From NCBI GenBank assembly GCA_900767645.1, contig CAAFZY010000005.1, positions 32,312 through 96,311 on the forward strand: a DNA stretch of 64,000 nucleotides, given 5' to 3'. Positions 8,923 to 17,716 of the stretch are shown piece by piece. Below the pieces are notes generated by a model that saw only the letters and a list, made by a program, of their open reading frames with translations, ran no database searches and was not told the DNA's origin. Each line of letters opens with the position of its first letter. Positions within the stretch are counted from its first letter, which is position 1. A program made the position numbers and the translations under genes. The DNA comes from Alphaproteobacteria bacterium. Lineage in GTDB: Bacteria; Pseudomonadota; Alphaproteobacteria; RF32; CAG-239.

Positions 8923-9833
8923 TGGATAAAATGCTCGCGGCATTTTTTGAGTTTGTGTTTGACCGGCAGGCGGTTTGGCATAAGCGCACGGCTTTAGGGT
9001 TGCCGGCGCCGTGGACGGACGATAATATTTTGCAAAATTTCAGGTTTTGCAATGTGTATCGCGAACTTGACGGCGGAACGATTGCCATCGGCAAATATTT
9101 GGCGCAGCCGCTGCCGGCGGAGCAAAAGTTGTTTAATATTATTGCGTACCGCTTTTTTAATCGGCGTGACACAATTGAAAATTTGTTCGGAGGGCTGCTT
9201 TCAGAGCAAAATTTTGACTTTAAAACCTTGGAAAAGCGTTTTGACGCTAAAAAGAAAGAAGAAAACATTTTCTCAAACGCATATTTGATTACGGCGCACG
9301 CCTATAACCGCAATTACCGTCCGCAAGACAAGCATGTGCAAATTTTGCTGATGCTGAATGATTTGCGCTTTAAGCTGAAAGATATAATCAAAACTCTGCA
9401 CGAATCGGCACCGCAAGAGGGTTTGCGGATTATTGCCGAGGCAGTGCCGATGGCGGGGCCGTTTTTGGCGGGGCAGATTTTGCTTGACGCAACATACGCT
9501 AAAAACATTGTGCCCTATACCGCGAATGATTTTTTAATTGTGGGTCCGGGGGCGCATTGGGGACTTAACATAATTTGCGGGCGCGCGCTTAATAAAAAAG
9601 AGGCAGATGCGGAATGTCGCAAATTGTGGCAAATGCAACCGCAGGCGTTTGCAGAGCTTAAACAAACGACCGACAAAGACTGGAACGAGGTCAGATGGCA
9701 AAACGAATCGTATTGCGGCGGCAAGTATTTATGTTTGCACGATGTGCAAAACAGCTTGTGCGAATTTAGAAAATATTGGCGATTAAAACAAGGCGAAAAC
9801 GCCAAAAGGCGTTATTTTAAGCCGACAAATTAA
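8922..9833 (+). CDS. Putative DNA base hypermodification protein (HMUDK-helical / alpha-GPT-PPlase-like)
   Basis: 303 residues. The segment around residues 10-65 (FVFDRQAVWHKRTALGLPAP, WTDD, ILQNFRFCNVYRELD) closely resembles the helical domain found in phage 5-hydroxymethyl-dUMP DNA kinases and alpha-glutamyl/putrescinyl-thymine pyrophosphorylases, where the FRFxNVYRExD block is the strongest signature. Those phage enzymes act after replication to build hypermodified thymines. A chromosomal copy coupled to recX is unusual; no phage structural gene is adjacent. It converges on ruvC with a 4-base overlap. Family recognition is from memory of the motif, and the activity on DNA is inference. Confidence 0.55.
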   Translation: MDKMLAAFFEFVFDRQAVWHKRTALGLPAPWTDDNILQNFRFCNVYRELDGGTIAIGKYLAQPLPAEQKLFNIIAYRFFNRRDTIENLFGGLLSEQNFDFKTLEKRFDAKKKEENIFSNAYLITAHAYNRNYRPQDKHVQILLMLNDLRFKLKDIIKTLHESAPQEGLRIIAEAVPMAGPFLAGQILLDATYAKNIVPYTANDFLIVGPGAHWGLNIICGRALNKKEADAECRKLWQMQPQAFAELKQTTDKDWNEVRWQNESYCGGKYLCLHDVQNSLCEFRKYWRLKQGENAKRRYFKPTN

Positions 9834-10312
9834 ATTTTGGGCGAATTGCGAAAGTGCGCGTGTGTAATGGCAATTGCCAAAGCGTCAGATGAATCGTTGT
9901 TTTGGGGTTTGCAACCGGGGAGCAAAATTTTAACCATGGTTTCAACTTGGTCTTTGGCGGCGCGTCCTACTCCGACTGTGGCTTTTTTAACTTTGTTAGG
10001 CTCATACTCGTAAAGCGGAATGTTATAAGTTCCGGGAGCGAGTACAACCACGCCGCGCGCCATACTTAGTTTGATGGTGGAGTTAGGGTTGGAGTTTAAG
10101 AAAATTACCTCAATAGAGGCTTCATCGGGTTTATAGGTTTCAATAACCTCGCAAACGGCGTGGTATAAACGGTCAAGACGTTGCTCAATCGGCAGTTTTG
10201 GGTCGGTCGGAATAAAACCGTCTGCGATATAACGCAGACGGTTGTTTTCCGTTTCAATAACGCCCCAACCGGTAGAGGAAAGACTGGGGTCAAGACCTAA
10301 AATTTTTACCAA
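9830..10312 (-). CDS. ruvC: Crossover junction endodeoxyribonuclease RuvC
   Basis: 160 residues, normal length. The four acidic catalytic residues of RuvC are visible: Asp8 (ILGLDPS), Glu68 (ASIEVIF), Asp140 and Asp143 (NNDSSDALAIAITH). It cuts Holliday junctions together with RuvAB. It lies 5 bases after yebC, the usual yebC-ruvC arrangement; ruvA and ruvB are not in the window. Confidence 0.96.
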   Translation of the reverse strand: MVKILGLDPSLSSTGWGVIETENNRLRYIADGFIPTDPKLPIEQRLDRLYHAVCEVIETYKPDEASIEVIFLNSNPNSTIKLSMARGVVVLAPGTYNIPLYEYEPNKVKKATVGVGRAAKDQVETMVKILLPGCKPQNNDSSDALAIAITHAHFRNSPKI

Positions 10313-10317
10313 ATTTA

Positions 10318-11073
10318 TTACTCTTTTGCAAGTTCAGCCAAAATCGAATCGGCAATTTCAGCGTTGTGATAAACGTGCTGAACATCGTCGTCTTCTTCTA
10401 AGGCGTCAATAAAGTCTAAAAACTTTTGAGCGGTTTCGAGGTCGTTGATTTCTGATTTAACGGTCGGTTTCCAGTCAAGACGCGAAACCGACGGGGTGCC
10501 GAATTGTTTTTCAAGAGCTTCGGTTACAGCGGCCAAATCATCAGGTAAGGTTTCAATTTCATGGTATTCGTCATCTGAAACAACATCATTGGCGCCGGCT
10601 TCAAGAGCGGCTTCAAACATTTTGTCGGCTTCAGCGGCTGAGGCAGGATACTGAATATGACCAATGCGTTCAAAGTTAAAAGCAACGGAGCCGCTTTCGC
10701 CCATGGCGCCGCCACGTTTGCCGAAAATGGTGCGAACGTTGCCGGCTGTGCGGTTTTTGTTATCGGTTAAAGCTTCAACGATAACCGCGGCTTTGTTAGG
10801 AGCAAAGCCCTCATAACGCATGGTAACAAAGTCGGCGCCGCCTGCGGTTTGGGTGGCTTTGGCAATAGCGCGTTCAATGTTATCTTTAGGCATGCTTTCA
10901 GCGCGGGCAGCCTGAATGGCTAATCTTAACCGCGGGTTTTTATCAGGCTCGGGCAGGCCGCTTTTGGCGGCAACGGTAATTTCACGAGCGAGTTTGGCAA
11001 AAACGCGGGCTTTTTTGGCATCTTGCGCGCCTTTGCGGTACATAATGTTTTTAAATTGGGAATGTCCGGACAT
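10318..11073 (-). CDS. yebC: YebC/PmpR-family protein (TACO1 type)
   Basis: 251 residues beginning MSGHSQFKNIMYRKGAQDAK, the hallmark N-terminus of YebC proteins, followed by SKGLPEPDKNPRLR-like and the central RYEGFAPNKAAVIVEALTDN motif. Family members are described as transcription regulators or, for the TACO1-like group, as factors easing translation through proline-rich stretches. A strong ribosome site (AGGAG) precedes the ATG at 11073. Co-transcribed with ruvC. Confidence 0.95.
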   Translation of the reverse strand: MSGHSQFKNIMYRKGAQDAKKARVFAKLAREITVAAKSGLPEPDKNPRLRLAIQAARAESMPKDNIERAIAKATQTAGGADFVTMRYEGFAPNKAAVIVEALTDNKNRTAGNVRTIFGKRGGAMGESGSVAFNFERIGHIQYPASAAEADKMFEAALEAGANDVVSDDEYHEIETLPDDLAAVTEALEKQFGTPSVSRLDWKPTVKSEINDLETAQKFLDFIDALEEDDDVQHVYHNAEIADSILAELAKE

Positions 11074-11176
11074 TATTATCTCCTTTAAACTTCGTAATTA
11101 ATTGTAAAGTGCTTATAACGCAAGCCGCGTTTTCAGGCAATATTTTTTTTAAAAAATTGCAATTTTTTATGCGCAT

Positions 11177-11971
11177 TTAGGCTTCATTACCGGCAAGCTC
11201 GCCTTTGAGGAGCAAAAATTCAGGTGTTTTAGCGCCGAAATTTTTGTAACGATTCATTAAAGCGACCGCCTCTTCATCGATTTCAGGAACGGCAAAGCCT
11301 GATTTTTCTTTTGTCGGCTCGGCTTTTTTGCTTTCGGTTGCGGGTTCTGGAGCAGAAGCCTCATCTTCTTTGGTGCGGTCGACTTTGATTTCAGCCGGAG
11401 TTTTCAAGATTTTATCCAAAATATCTTGAGTTTCTTTAGAGCGGCGATTGGTAAACACAATGTTTTGCTTATCGGCCGGAAGTAAGTCTAAAATTTTTTC
11501 AAGACTGGCCAGTTGGTGCTTCTTTTTAATCAGGTTAATATCGTCAACCACCAAAATATTGACCGCAGAAAGGTCGATTTTGCCTTCAGCGGCAATTTCA
11601 AGCAACAAATCAGGCGCGGCAATAATAACGTTGGCTTCGGAATTAACATCATCAGAGTTTTCAGACAATGCCTGTTCGCTGAACTCGTGATATTTGTTAA
11701 ATATGGCCAAACGGTCGGAAACTTTAACCGCTTGCGCCGAATCAGCGGTGATGATTAAAATGTTTTGACCCTGCCGGCGAGAAATTATATCAATCAACGG
11801 AAAAACATATGAGCAGGTTTTGCCGCAGCGCCCCGGCGCAATGGTGAAAATGTCTTTTCCTTCCAAAACAGAGGGAATGACATCGTTCTGAACGGTGGTC
11901 GGGCGTTTTATGCCCATTTCTTCAATGGCGCGAATGGTTTGTTCGCTTAAACCTAAATCTTTAAAAGTCAT
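11177..11971 (-). CDS. Degenerate single-domain DEAD-box helicase-like protein
   Basis: 264 residues. The N-terminus is a normal DEAD-box start with a Q motif (FKDLGLSEQTIRAIEEMGIK, RPTTVQNDVIPSVLEGKD). Motif I reads APGRCGKT instead of AxTGxGKT, motif II reads VVDDINL where DEAD is expected, and motif III reads FTNR where SAT is expected. The second RecA-like domain (motifs IV-VI) is absent; instead there is an acidic Ala/Glu/Lys linker (about 205-235) and a short helix. It therefore probably lacks helicase activity but may bind RNA or a partner. It is an intact frame with its own start, not an obvious decaying pseudogene. Confidence 0.75.
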   Translation of the reverse strand: MTFKDLGLSEQTIRAIEEMGIKRPTTVQNDVIPSVLEGKDIFTIAPGRCGKTCSYVFPLIDIISRRQGQNILIITADSAQAVKVSDRLAIFNKYHEFSEQALSENSDDVNSEANVIIAAPDLLLEIAAEGKIDLSAVNILVVDDINLIKKKHQLASLEKILDLLPADKQNIVFTNRRSKETQDILDKILKTPAEIKVDRTKEDEASAPEPATESKKAEPTKEKSGFAVPEIDEEAVALMNRYKNFGAKTPEFLLLKGELAGNEA

Positions 11972-12231
11972 GGTATACCTTAAAATATTGATTAAAATTA
12001 GTGTGATAGTATAACTTTTGCGTTTTAAGTCAAGGGAGATGTTAAAAAATTAAACAAATTAAAGGTTTTTTAACAAAGGTGCGGATATGCTCCGTGGTGA
12101 ATGTATTGCAAAGTCTTTATTTTAAGAAAGATATATATCTTGCACTTATGACTAAAGATAGGCTTGTTTAGAGGGCTGTTTTGCAGTATAGTTTAACTTG
12201 TAAACAAGAATATTTTTTAGGGGAAAATATT

Positions 12232-12885
12232 ATGAAACACATTAATGAAAACGGTCGTTCCATGGTTGAAATGCTCGGCGTGCTTGCTATTATCGGCGTT
12301 TTGTCAGTAGGCGGTATTGCTGGTTATTCAAAAGCTATGAACAAATATAAAATCAACAAAACTACCGATCAGGTTTCAATGCTCGTTGCTAACCTTCGTA
12401 CTTTGTTCTCTTCACAGGGTAACTATGCCGGTTTGACCAATGCTCAAGCTAAAAAATTCGGTGTTGTTCCGAATGATATGTACACTTCAGTATCAGGTGA
12501 CAGTATTAAAAACGCTTTCGGCGGCGATGTTACTATTGCTGCTGATAAAGCAAGAAACGGCGATGCCAGCAGCAATGAAGCTTTCACCATCAGATATGAC
12601 GGTTTGTCTTCAGAAGCTTGCGTTACTGTTTCTACCGGTGACTGGGGTTCAGGTCAGGCTTCCGGCTTGATTGCTCTCGGTGCAGGTGAAACAGCAACTT
12701 TGACTACTGCAATGATGACCGCTTTAATGACAGATGGCGGAACTCCGGCAGCTGCTGCTAAAGTAGTTACAGCGCAACCTGGTGATGCCAACGTTCCGAC
12801 TCCGATTACCGTAAGCCAAGCTGTTGCCGCTTGTGATGGTGGCTCTAACAACTCTTCTTACTCTGTAATGTGGAAGTACTACTAA
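12232..12885 (+). CDS. Type IV pilin-like protein (copy 1, subfamily A)
   Basis: 217 residues from ATG 12232, chosen because GGGGAA lies just upstream; the longer frame to 12181 lacks this. A short leader ends at Gly8, then RSMVE places Glu at +5 as in type IV prepilins, followed by a hydrophobic helix (MLGVLAIIGVLSVGGIAGY). Position +1 is Arg, whereas most pilins have Phe or Met. The first 75 residues are nearly identical to the copy at 46354; the C-terminal half differs except for a shared DWGSGQASGLI block and the ending WKYY. Expected to be processed by prepilin peptidase and assembled or anchored in the inner membrane. No pilus assembly genes are in the window. Confidence 0.8.
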   Translation: MKHINENGRSMVEMLGVLAIIGVLSVGGIAGYSKAMNKYKINKTTDQVSMLVANLRTLFSSQGNYAGLTNAQAKKFGVVPNDMYTSVSGDSIKNAFGGDVTIAADKARNGDASSNEAFTIRYDGLSSEACVTVSTGDWGSGQASGLIALGAGETATLTTAMMTALMTDGGTPAAAAKVVTAQPGDANVPTPITVSQAVAACDGGSNNSSYSVMWKYY

Positions 12886-12910
12886 TCTTATAGGTTTGTA
12901 TGTAAGTACA

Positions 12911-12942
12911 AAAAGGCTCTTGCTTAACGGCAAGAGCCTTTT
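12911..12942 (+). terminator. Terminator after pilin copy 1
   Basis: A perfect 13-bp stem (aaaaggctcttgc / gcaagagcctttt) with a 6-base loop ends in TTTT followed by an AT-rich stretch, 26 bases after the pilin stop. Confidence 0.88.
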
Positions 12943-12982
12943 AATTTGTCTGAATTTGCATAGAGGCAGATGTTGAGGCAAA

Positions 12983-13010
12983 ATAAAACCGCTCAGATGA
13001 GCGGTTTTAT
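12983..13010 (-). terminator. Terminator after aspS
   Basis: A perfect 12-bp stem (ataaaaccgctc / gagcggttttat) with a 4-base loop lies just past the aspS stop on the minus strand; T-rich sequence follows. It also separates aspS from the convergent pilin gene. Confidence 0.82.
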
Positions 13011-13026
13011 AAGTTTTTGATAACGG

Positions 13027-14793
13027 TTATTTTTCATCTAAATCAAGCTTAATGTGCAATTCTTTAAGCTGTTTTTCAGTGACAGTGTTGGGCGCCTGCA
13101 TCATTAAGTCTTGCGCTTTGCCGTTGAGCGGAAAGATAATTACGTCGCGGATAATCGGCTCGTCAAGCAGGAGCATAACCGTGCGGTCAATTCCCGGAGC
13201 GCCGCCGGCGTGCGGAGGAGCGCCGTATTTAAAGGCATTAATCATGCCGCCGAACTTGTTATCAACCACGCTGTGGTCATAACCGGCGATTTCAAACGCT
13301 TTGTACATAATTTCAGGCTTGTGGTTGCGAACCGCGCCGGAAGCAAGCTCAACCCCGTTGCAAACCATATCGTATTGATAAGCCAAAATTTCAAGCGGGT
13401 GCTTGTTTTGCAAAGCGTCCATACCGCCTTGCGGCATAGAGAACGGATTGTGCGAAAATTCAATTTCGCCGGTTTCGTCATTTTCTTCATACATCGGAAA
13501 ATCAACAATCCAGCAGAGTTTGAACGAGTTGTAGTCAAACAGGCCTAATTCTTCACCGATTTTGTTGCGAAGTTTGCCGGCAAATTTGTTCAAAACTTTT
13601 TCGGCGCCGCCCGTAAAGATAACCGCGTCGCCTTCGTTTACTCCGTATAAGGCTTTGAGCTCGGCCATTTTTTCAGCTGAAAAATATTTGGCAATGCCTT
13701 TAGGACCGTTTGCGGAAAGGGCAACATAAGCAATTCCGCCCATGTTTTCTTCTTTGGCGTAAGCGTCAAGCTTGTCAAAGAATGAGCGGGGTTTGTCACC
13801 TGCTTTGGGCGCAAAAATGGCGCGGATTTTTTCACCGGCGATAACTTTGGAATCGTAAACGCCGAAGCCGGAGTTGTAAAAGAACGAGGTTGCGTCTTGA
13901 ATAATAAGCGGGTTGCGCAAGTCAGGCTTATCGGAGCCGTATTTTAACATTGACTCTTTAAACGGAATGCGGATAAACGGAGCCTGATCAACTTTTTTGC
14001 CGCCCGAAAATTTGTTAAAAATGCCGCCCATGGTGTGTTCTAAAACTTTAAACACATCTTCCTGAGTGGCAAAAGACATTTCCATATCAAGCTGATAAAA
14101 TTCGCCGGGGCTGCGGTCAGCGCGCGGGTCTTCATCGCGGAAACAGGGAGCAATTTGAAAATAACGGTCAAAGCCCGAAACCATAAGCAACTGCTTAAAC
14201 TGTTGCGGGGCTTGCGGCAGAGCGTAAAACTTGCCGGGGTTAATACGTGACGGAACCAAAAAGTCACGCGCGCCTTCAGGAGATGACGCGGTTAAAATCG
14301 GGGTTTGATATTCGGTAAAGCCTTGTTCGGTCATTAAGCGGCGCATTTCAGCAATAACCTTGGAGCGCAAAATAATGTTGTTGTGAATGCGTTCTTTGCG
14401 CAAGTCAAGAAAACGATACTTTAAGCGCAGTTCTTCCGGCGCGTCGTCTTCGCCGAAAACCTGAATCGGCAAAACATCGGCTTCAGAATATACGGTTAAG
14501 GCTGATACTTTAACTTCAATATCGCCGGTCGGCATATTTTTGTTGACGCTTTCGCGGGCAACAACGTCGCCCTCAAAGCCGACAACGCTTTCAACCCTGA
14601 TGTTTTCAATTTTTTCAAACAAATCGGAAGAAGAATCCACCACACATTGGGTTAAACCGTAATGATCTCGTAAATCAACAAAGCACAGGTTGCCTAAGTT
14701 GCGTTTACGATGTATCCAGCCGGCGAGCTTAACTTTTTTGCCGACATCGGAACTGCGGAGCTCTCCGCAAGTGTGAGTGCGGTATTCGTTCAT
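13027..14793 (-). CDS. aspS: Aspartyl-tRNA synthetase
   Basis: 588 residues, usual for bacterial AspRS. The N-terminal OB-fold anticodon-binding domain ([20 protein letters not shown]) leads to class II motif 2 ([20 protein letters not shown]), a GAD insertion domain and motif 3 ([19 protein letters not shown]). It charges tRNA-Asp in the cytoplasm. Whether it is discriminating or also charges tRNA-Asn cannot be settled here because gatCAB and asnS are not in view. Rnd is divergent upstream. Confidence 0.97.
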   Translation of the reverse strand: MNEYRTHTCGELRSSDVGKKVKLAGWIHRKRNLGNLCFVDLRDHYGLTQCVVDSSSDLFEKIENIRVESVVGFEGDVVARESVNKNMPTGDIEVKVSALTVYSEADVLPIQVFGEDDAPEELRLKYRFLDLRKERIHNNIILRSKVIAEMRRLMTEQGFTEYQTPILTASSPEGARDFLVPSRINPGKFYALPQAPQQFKQLLMVSGFDRYFQIAPCFRDEDPRADRSPGEFYQLDMEMSFATQEDVFKVLEHTMGGIFNKFSGGKKVDQAPFIRIPFKESMLKYGSDKPDLRNPLIIQDATSFFYNSGFGVYDSKVIAGEKIRAIFAPKAGDKPRSFFDKLDAYAKEENMGGIAYVALSANGPKGIAKYFSAEKMAELKALYGVNEGDAVIFTGGAEKVLNKFAGKLRNKIGEELGLFDYNSFKLCWIVDFPMYEENDETGEIEFSHNPFSMPQGGMDALQNKHPLEILAYQYDMVCNGVELASGAVRNHKPEIMYKAFEIAGYDHSVVDNKFGGMINAFKYGAPPHAGGAPGIDRTVMLLLDEPIIRDVIIFPLNGKAQDLMMQAPNTVTEKQLKELHIKLDLDEK

Positions 14794-14925
14794 TTTTTCC
14801 TCAATAAAATGTTAAAACAACTTTTTCAGTTGTAGAGCTCTTTTCAGATAAAAGCAACAATAAAATTAAAAAAATATTAAGCAATCGGAACTATCTTGAA
14901 AAAGAAGGTATTAAAAGGAAAAACA

Positions 14926-16098
14926 ATGCAAATAATTGAAAATCAGGCAGAGCTTGAAAGCTTGTGCCAAGTGCTGAAGAAACAAAAATTTGTTACCATA
15001 GATTCGGAATTTGTGCGCGAAAAAACATATTTTTCAAAATTGTGCTTGCTGCAAGTGGGCTGGATTGACGATGCAGCCATTATCGACCCGTTGGCAAAGG
15101 GGCTTAATTTGGAGCCGTTTTTTGCCATTATGCAGGATAAAAATATTTTAAAAGTTTTTCATTCCGGACGGCAGGATATTGAAATTTTTTATAATTTAAG
15201 CGGAAAAATTCCGCAGCCGGTGTTTGATACCCAAATTGCCGCCATGGTGTGCGGGTTCGGCGCCTCGGTCAGTTACAGCACGTTGGTGGCGGAAGTTACT
15301 CAGGTAGAGCTTGACAAGTCAAGTCGCCTTACCGATTGGAGCAAGCGTCCGCTTGATGTTAAGCAACTGGAATATGCCTTGCGTGACGTTACGTATTTAA
15401 TTCCGTGCTATTTGTTTTTGGATAAATACTTAAAAGAACATAACCGTGAAGAATGGATAAAAGAAGAAACCGAAGCTTTATGCGATGTCGAAATTTATAA
15501 GCCCGACCCTGAAAACGCATGGCTTAAAATAAGGCACTCGGTGCACAGCGCGCAGTTTTTGGCGGTGCTGAAGGAGCTGGCGGCGTGGCGTGAGCGTCGG
15601 GCGGTTAAGTTTAACACTCCGCGCCATACCATTATAAAAGATGATATTTTGGTTAATGTGGCAGCGGTGGCGCCCAAAACGGAAGCTGATTTGTTTAAGG
15701 TGCGTAATTTGCCGCAAGATGTACAAAAAGGTAAGCTCGGGCGCGAGATTCTTGAGGTGGTAAACAAGGCTTTGGATATGCCGTTCAGCTCGGAGTTGCA
15801 AAAAATTGACCGCGCGCGGCAGGTGCATATTCCGCCGGCGGCAAGCGCTTTAATTGAGGTTTTAAAACTTTTGCTTAAAATTAAAAGCGAGCAAGAGGGC
15901 GTGGTGGCGCATTTAATAGCCTCAGAGCAAGATTTGCGCGATATTGCCTGCGGTAACAACGACAAGACTAATCCGGCGCTGAAAGGCTGGAGATATGAGG
16001 TTTTCGGCAAAACGGCGCTGTTGTTTCGCAAAGGTAAGGCGAGCATTAAATATGACACCGGCATTAAGGATATTGTGATTGCCGAAGCGGTCGATTGA
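14926..16098 (+). CDS. rnd: Ribonuclease D
   Basis: 390 residues from ATG 14926, which has AAAAGGAA just upstream; an in-frame TTG at 14896 would add 10 residues with no better ribosome site. The DEDDy exonuclease motifs are present: Exo I TIDSEFVREKTY (Asp26, Glu28), Exo II FHSGRQDIEIF and Exo III YALRDVTYL with the catalytic Tyr/Asp. An HRDC-type domain follows (LAAWRERRAVKFNTPRHTII). RNase D trims 3' ends of tRNA precursors and other small stable RNAs. Confidence 0.93.
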   Translation: MQIIENQAELESLCQVLKKQKFVTIDSEFVREKTYFSKLCLLQVGWIDDAAIIDPLAKGLNLEPFFAIMQDKNILKVFHSGRQDIEIFYNLSGKIPQPVFDTQIAAMVCGFGASVSYSTLVAEVTQVELDKSSRLTDWSKRPLDVKQLEYALRDVTYLIPCYLFLDKYLKEHNREEWIKEETEALCDVEIYKPDPENAWLKIRHSVHSAQFLAVLKELAAWRERRAVKFNTPRHTIIKDDILVNVAAVAPKTEADLFKVRNLPQDVQKGKLGREILEVVNKALDMPFSSELQKIDRARQVHIPPAASALIEVLKLLLKIKSEQEGVVAHLIASEQDLRDIACGNNDKTNPALKGWRYEVFGKTALLFRKGKASIKYDTGIKDIVIAEAVD

Positions 16099-16176
16099 TA
16101 ATTTATGTCAAATTTTTGTTGATTTTTATAAAAAGATTCGCTACTGTATTAACAGAAACCAAATTTTTTAAATATT

Positions 16177-16584
16177 ATGAATACAGTAGTGTTTATAAGC
16201 GCATGCGTTGCGCTTTTGATTATCGCCATTGTCGCATATATTCGTTACAAACTGGAGAGGAAGCAAATTTCAGATGAAGAACGTATGCGTCGCTACAATG
16301 AGGATTATATCAGAGAGCTGGTTGCGGCAACTGAAGATGCAAGCGTGGAAGATTATCCGCATCAGGGTGATGTGCTTCCGTCCGGTCGTCCGTTTCCGAG
16401 TGATGAATTTTTGTATAACATCACGAGGGAAGAGCTGGAAACCTTCACTTACATGGACTATGGCTGGCTTTATAATCGAGTTTGCCGGAACTGGTATATG
16501 TCCGAAGAAGATCCGGAGAGGCAAAAACGTTGGCTTTATGTCTTGACCAAGCTGAACGAGGCTTTTGTTGATATGTTTGACTAG
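16177..16584 (+). CDS. Small protein with one N-terminal membrane segment, unknown
   Basis: 135 residues. Residues 4-24 form one membrane helix (VVFISACVALLIIAIVAYIR), then a charged, Tyr/Trp-rich soluble part (YGWLYNRVCRNWYMSEEDPE). The basic RYKLERK after the helix predicts a cytoplasmic C-terminus. No family recognised. It has its own terminator at 16591-16626. The neighbours give no functional clue. Confidence 0.6.
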   Translation: MNTVVFISACVALLIIAIVAYIRYKLERKQISDEERMRRYNEDYIRELVAATEDASVEDYPHQGDVLPSGRPFPSDEFLYNITREELETFTYMDYGWLYNRVCRNWYMSEEDPERQKRWLYVLTKLNEAFVDMFD

Positions 16585-16590
16585 TTACAG

Positions 16591-16626
16591 AATCCCTGAC
16601 TGTTACCTCAGGTAACCTCAGGGATT
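16591..16626 (+). terminator. Terminator with nested hairpin
   Basis: Outer stem aatccctga / tcagggatt encloses a second inverted repeat (gttacc / ggtaac) and is followed by TTT. It closes the small gene ending at 16584. Confidence 0.75.
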
Positions 16627-16660
16627 TTTAATAAGACTGTTAACATTAAAACATTATGTT

Positions 16661-17191
16661 ATGAACCAAGAGGTTAAGGTTGTTAATTCGTTAAAAGCGC
16701 CTTCTGAACTTGTTCGTTACAAGATTGCTCAATTGAACCGAATGGAGAATAATCTTCCGCGTTCAAAAGCGCTACGTTTGGCTAAAAGAATTCGCCCGAT
16801 TATGTCCGCCGCATCAATTGACAAACTGCGGCTTGGGTTACACGGTAAACCTGACGGCACAAAATTTTGGGTCGAAGGCGGCGGAATTTTTTACACCAGC
16901 TACATTAAGTGCGCCGTTCCGTTGGCAAAGGCGGAAAACTTGGAAAAAGTGACGGAAATTGTTACGTATCACGGGTGCGCGTCTTGCGGCAATATTGTGC
17001 CGTCGGTGTATGAAGTGTTAGCGCAAATTCCGGAAAACCTCAGAGATACGGTAACCGCGTTTGAGCTTTATGCCGATGCCGATTCGTGTTTTGATGTGTA
17101 TAATTCCGAGCTTGACAGGCACGTGCTTAATTGCATTTTGTACCGCGGTGATGTTCCGCTCAATGTGGCTTTAAAGCCGGTTATGTGGTGA
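16661..17191 (+). CDS. Unknown soluble protein (176 aa)
   Basis: Begins MNQEVKVVNSLKAPSELVRY. No signal peptide or membrane helix. A basic N-terminal region (SKALRLAKRIRPIMS) is followed by a compact domain with YHGCASCGNIVPS and a second Cys pair region (DADSCFDVYN, RHVLNCILYRG), so metal or disulfide use is possible but unproven. Flanked by terminators on both sides, so it is a single-gene unit. No family recognised. Confidence 0.6.
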   Translation: MNQEVKVVNSLKAPSELVRYKIAQLNRMENNLPRSKALRLAKRIRPIMSAASIDKLRLGLHGKPDGTKFWVEGGGIFYTSYIKCAVPLAKAENLEKVTEIVTYHGCASCGNIVPSVYEVLAQIPENLRDTVTAFELYADADSCFDVYNSELDRHVLNCILYRGDVPLNVALKPVMW

Positions 17192-17207
17192 CAATCGCGT
17201 AATTGTT

Positions 17208-17235
17208 ACTCCCGATAGTTTGCACTATCGGGAGT
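17208..17235 (+). terminator. Terminator after the 176-aa gene
   Basis: A perfect 12-bp stem (actcccgatagt / actatcgggagt) with a 4-base loop, then TTTTGCTTTT. Confidence 0.9.
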
Positions 17236-17350
17236 TTTGCTTTTAAATTAACCTAATGGTCAGATTAAAAACTTTGTTATCATATTTATATTGTTTTTGC
17301 CTTGAGTGTTAAGCATAAAGGTTTGGTTAATTTGTTTGAAAGGAAACAAT

Positions 17351-17509
17351 ATGAAACAGAGTTATGACAATAAAAAGTCGGGTGCCGCATGGAAAACCGT
17401 TAAAAATGCATCGTCAGGTAAAAATTGCGGCTGCGGTTGCAATAATATGAATGATGATGACGATGATGAAACGGTTGAAATTGAAACCGCGGAATGGACT
17501 TCAAAATAA
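17351..17509 (+). CDS. Very small Cys/Asp-rich protein (52 aa)
   Basis: ATG 17351 has a good ribosome site (GAAAGGAAAC) 5-10 bases upstream, so the shorter frame is preferred over a start at 17306. The peptide has a basic Lys-rich first half, a Cys cluster (NCGCGCNN) and a run of acidic residues (NDDDDDETVEIE). The cluster could bind metal, but there is no family match and no partner gene next door. The strong ribosome site and clear stop support a real gene. Confidence 0.55.
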   Translation: MKQSYDNKKSGAAWKTVKNASSGKNCGCGCNNMNDDDDDETVEIETAEWTSK

Positions 17510-17526
17510 ATAAACCTTCTTTTTTT

Positions 17527-17612
17527 GTAATAAACCGTTTTCTGAAATGTAATAAATCGTTTTCTGAAAACGGAGAGCAAAATCCCGAAGATTGCGAGGC
17601 AATTTTCGGGAT
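17527..17612. repeat. Tandem 21-bp direct repeat and hairpins in the intergenic region
   Basis: Two 21-base direct copies (17527-17547 and 17549-17569) differ at one base and share cgttttctgaaa. The second ends in GAAAACGG, which can pair with CCGTTTTC of the first. A further inverted repeat (atcccgaa at 17582-17589, ttcgggat at 17605-17612) follows. The region 17510-17710 otherwise holds no gene; these structures may terminate the 52-aa gene or regulate the autotransporter. Confidence 0.5.
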
Positions 17613-17716
17613 AATTCTTTATCGGGTAGTAATTTTTTATTAAGCTTTTAGTGTTTTAATAGACTAAAATGAAAAATATTATAACGGTGTAACGCGATTG
17701 TTATGGCGGTATGTGT

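Noticed and set aside
8922..9833. Prophage remnant around the hypermodification homologue
   Set aside because: The neighbours are recX, ruvC and yebC, with no phage structural, lysis or integrase genes.
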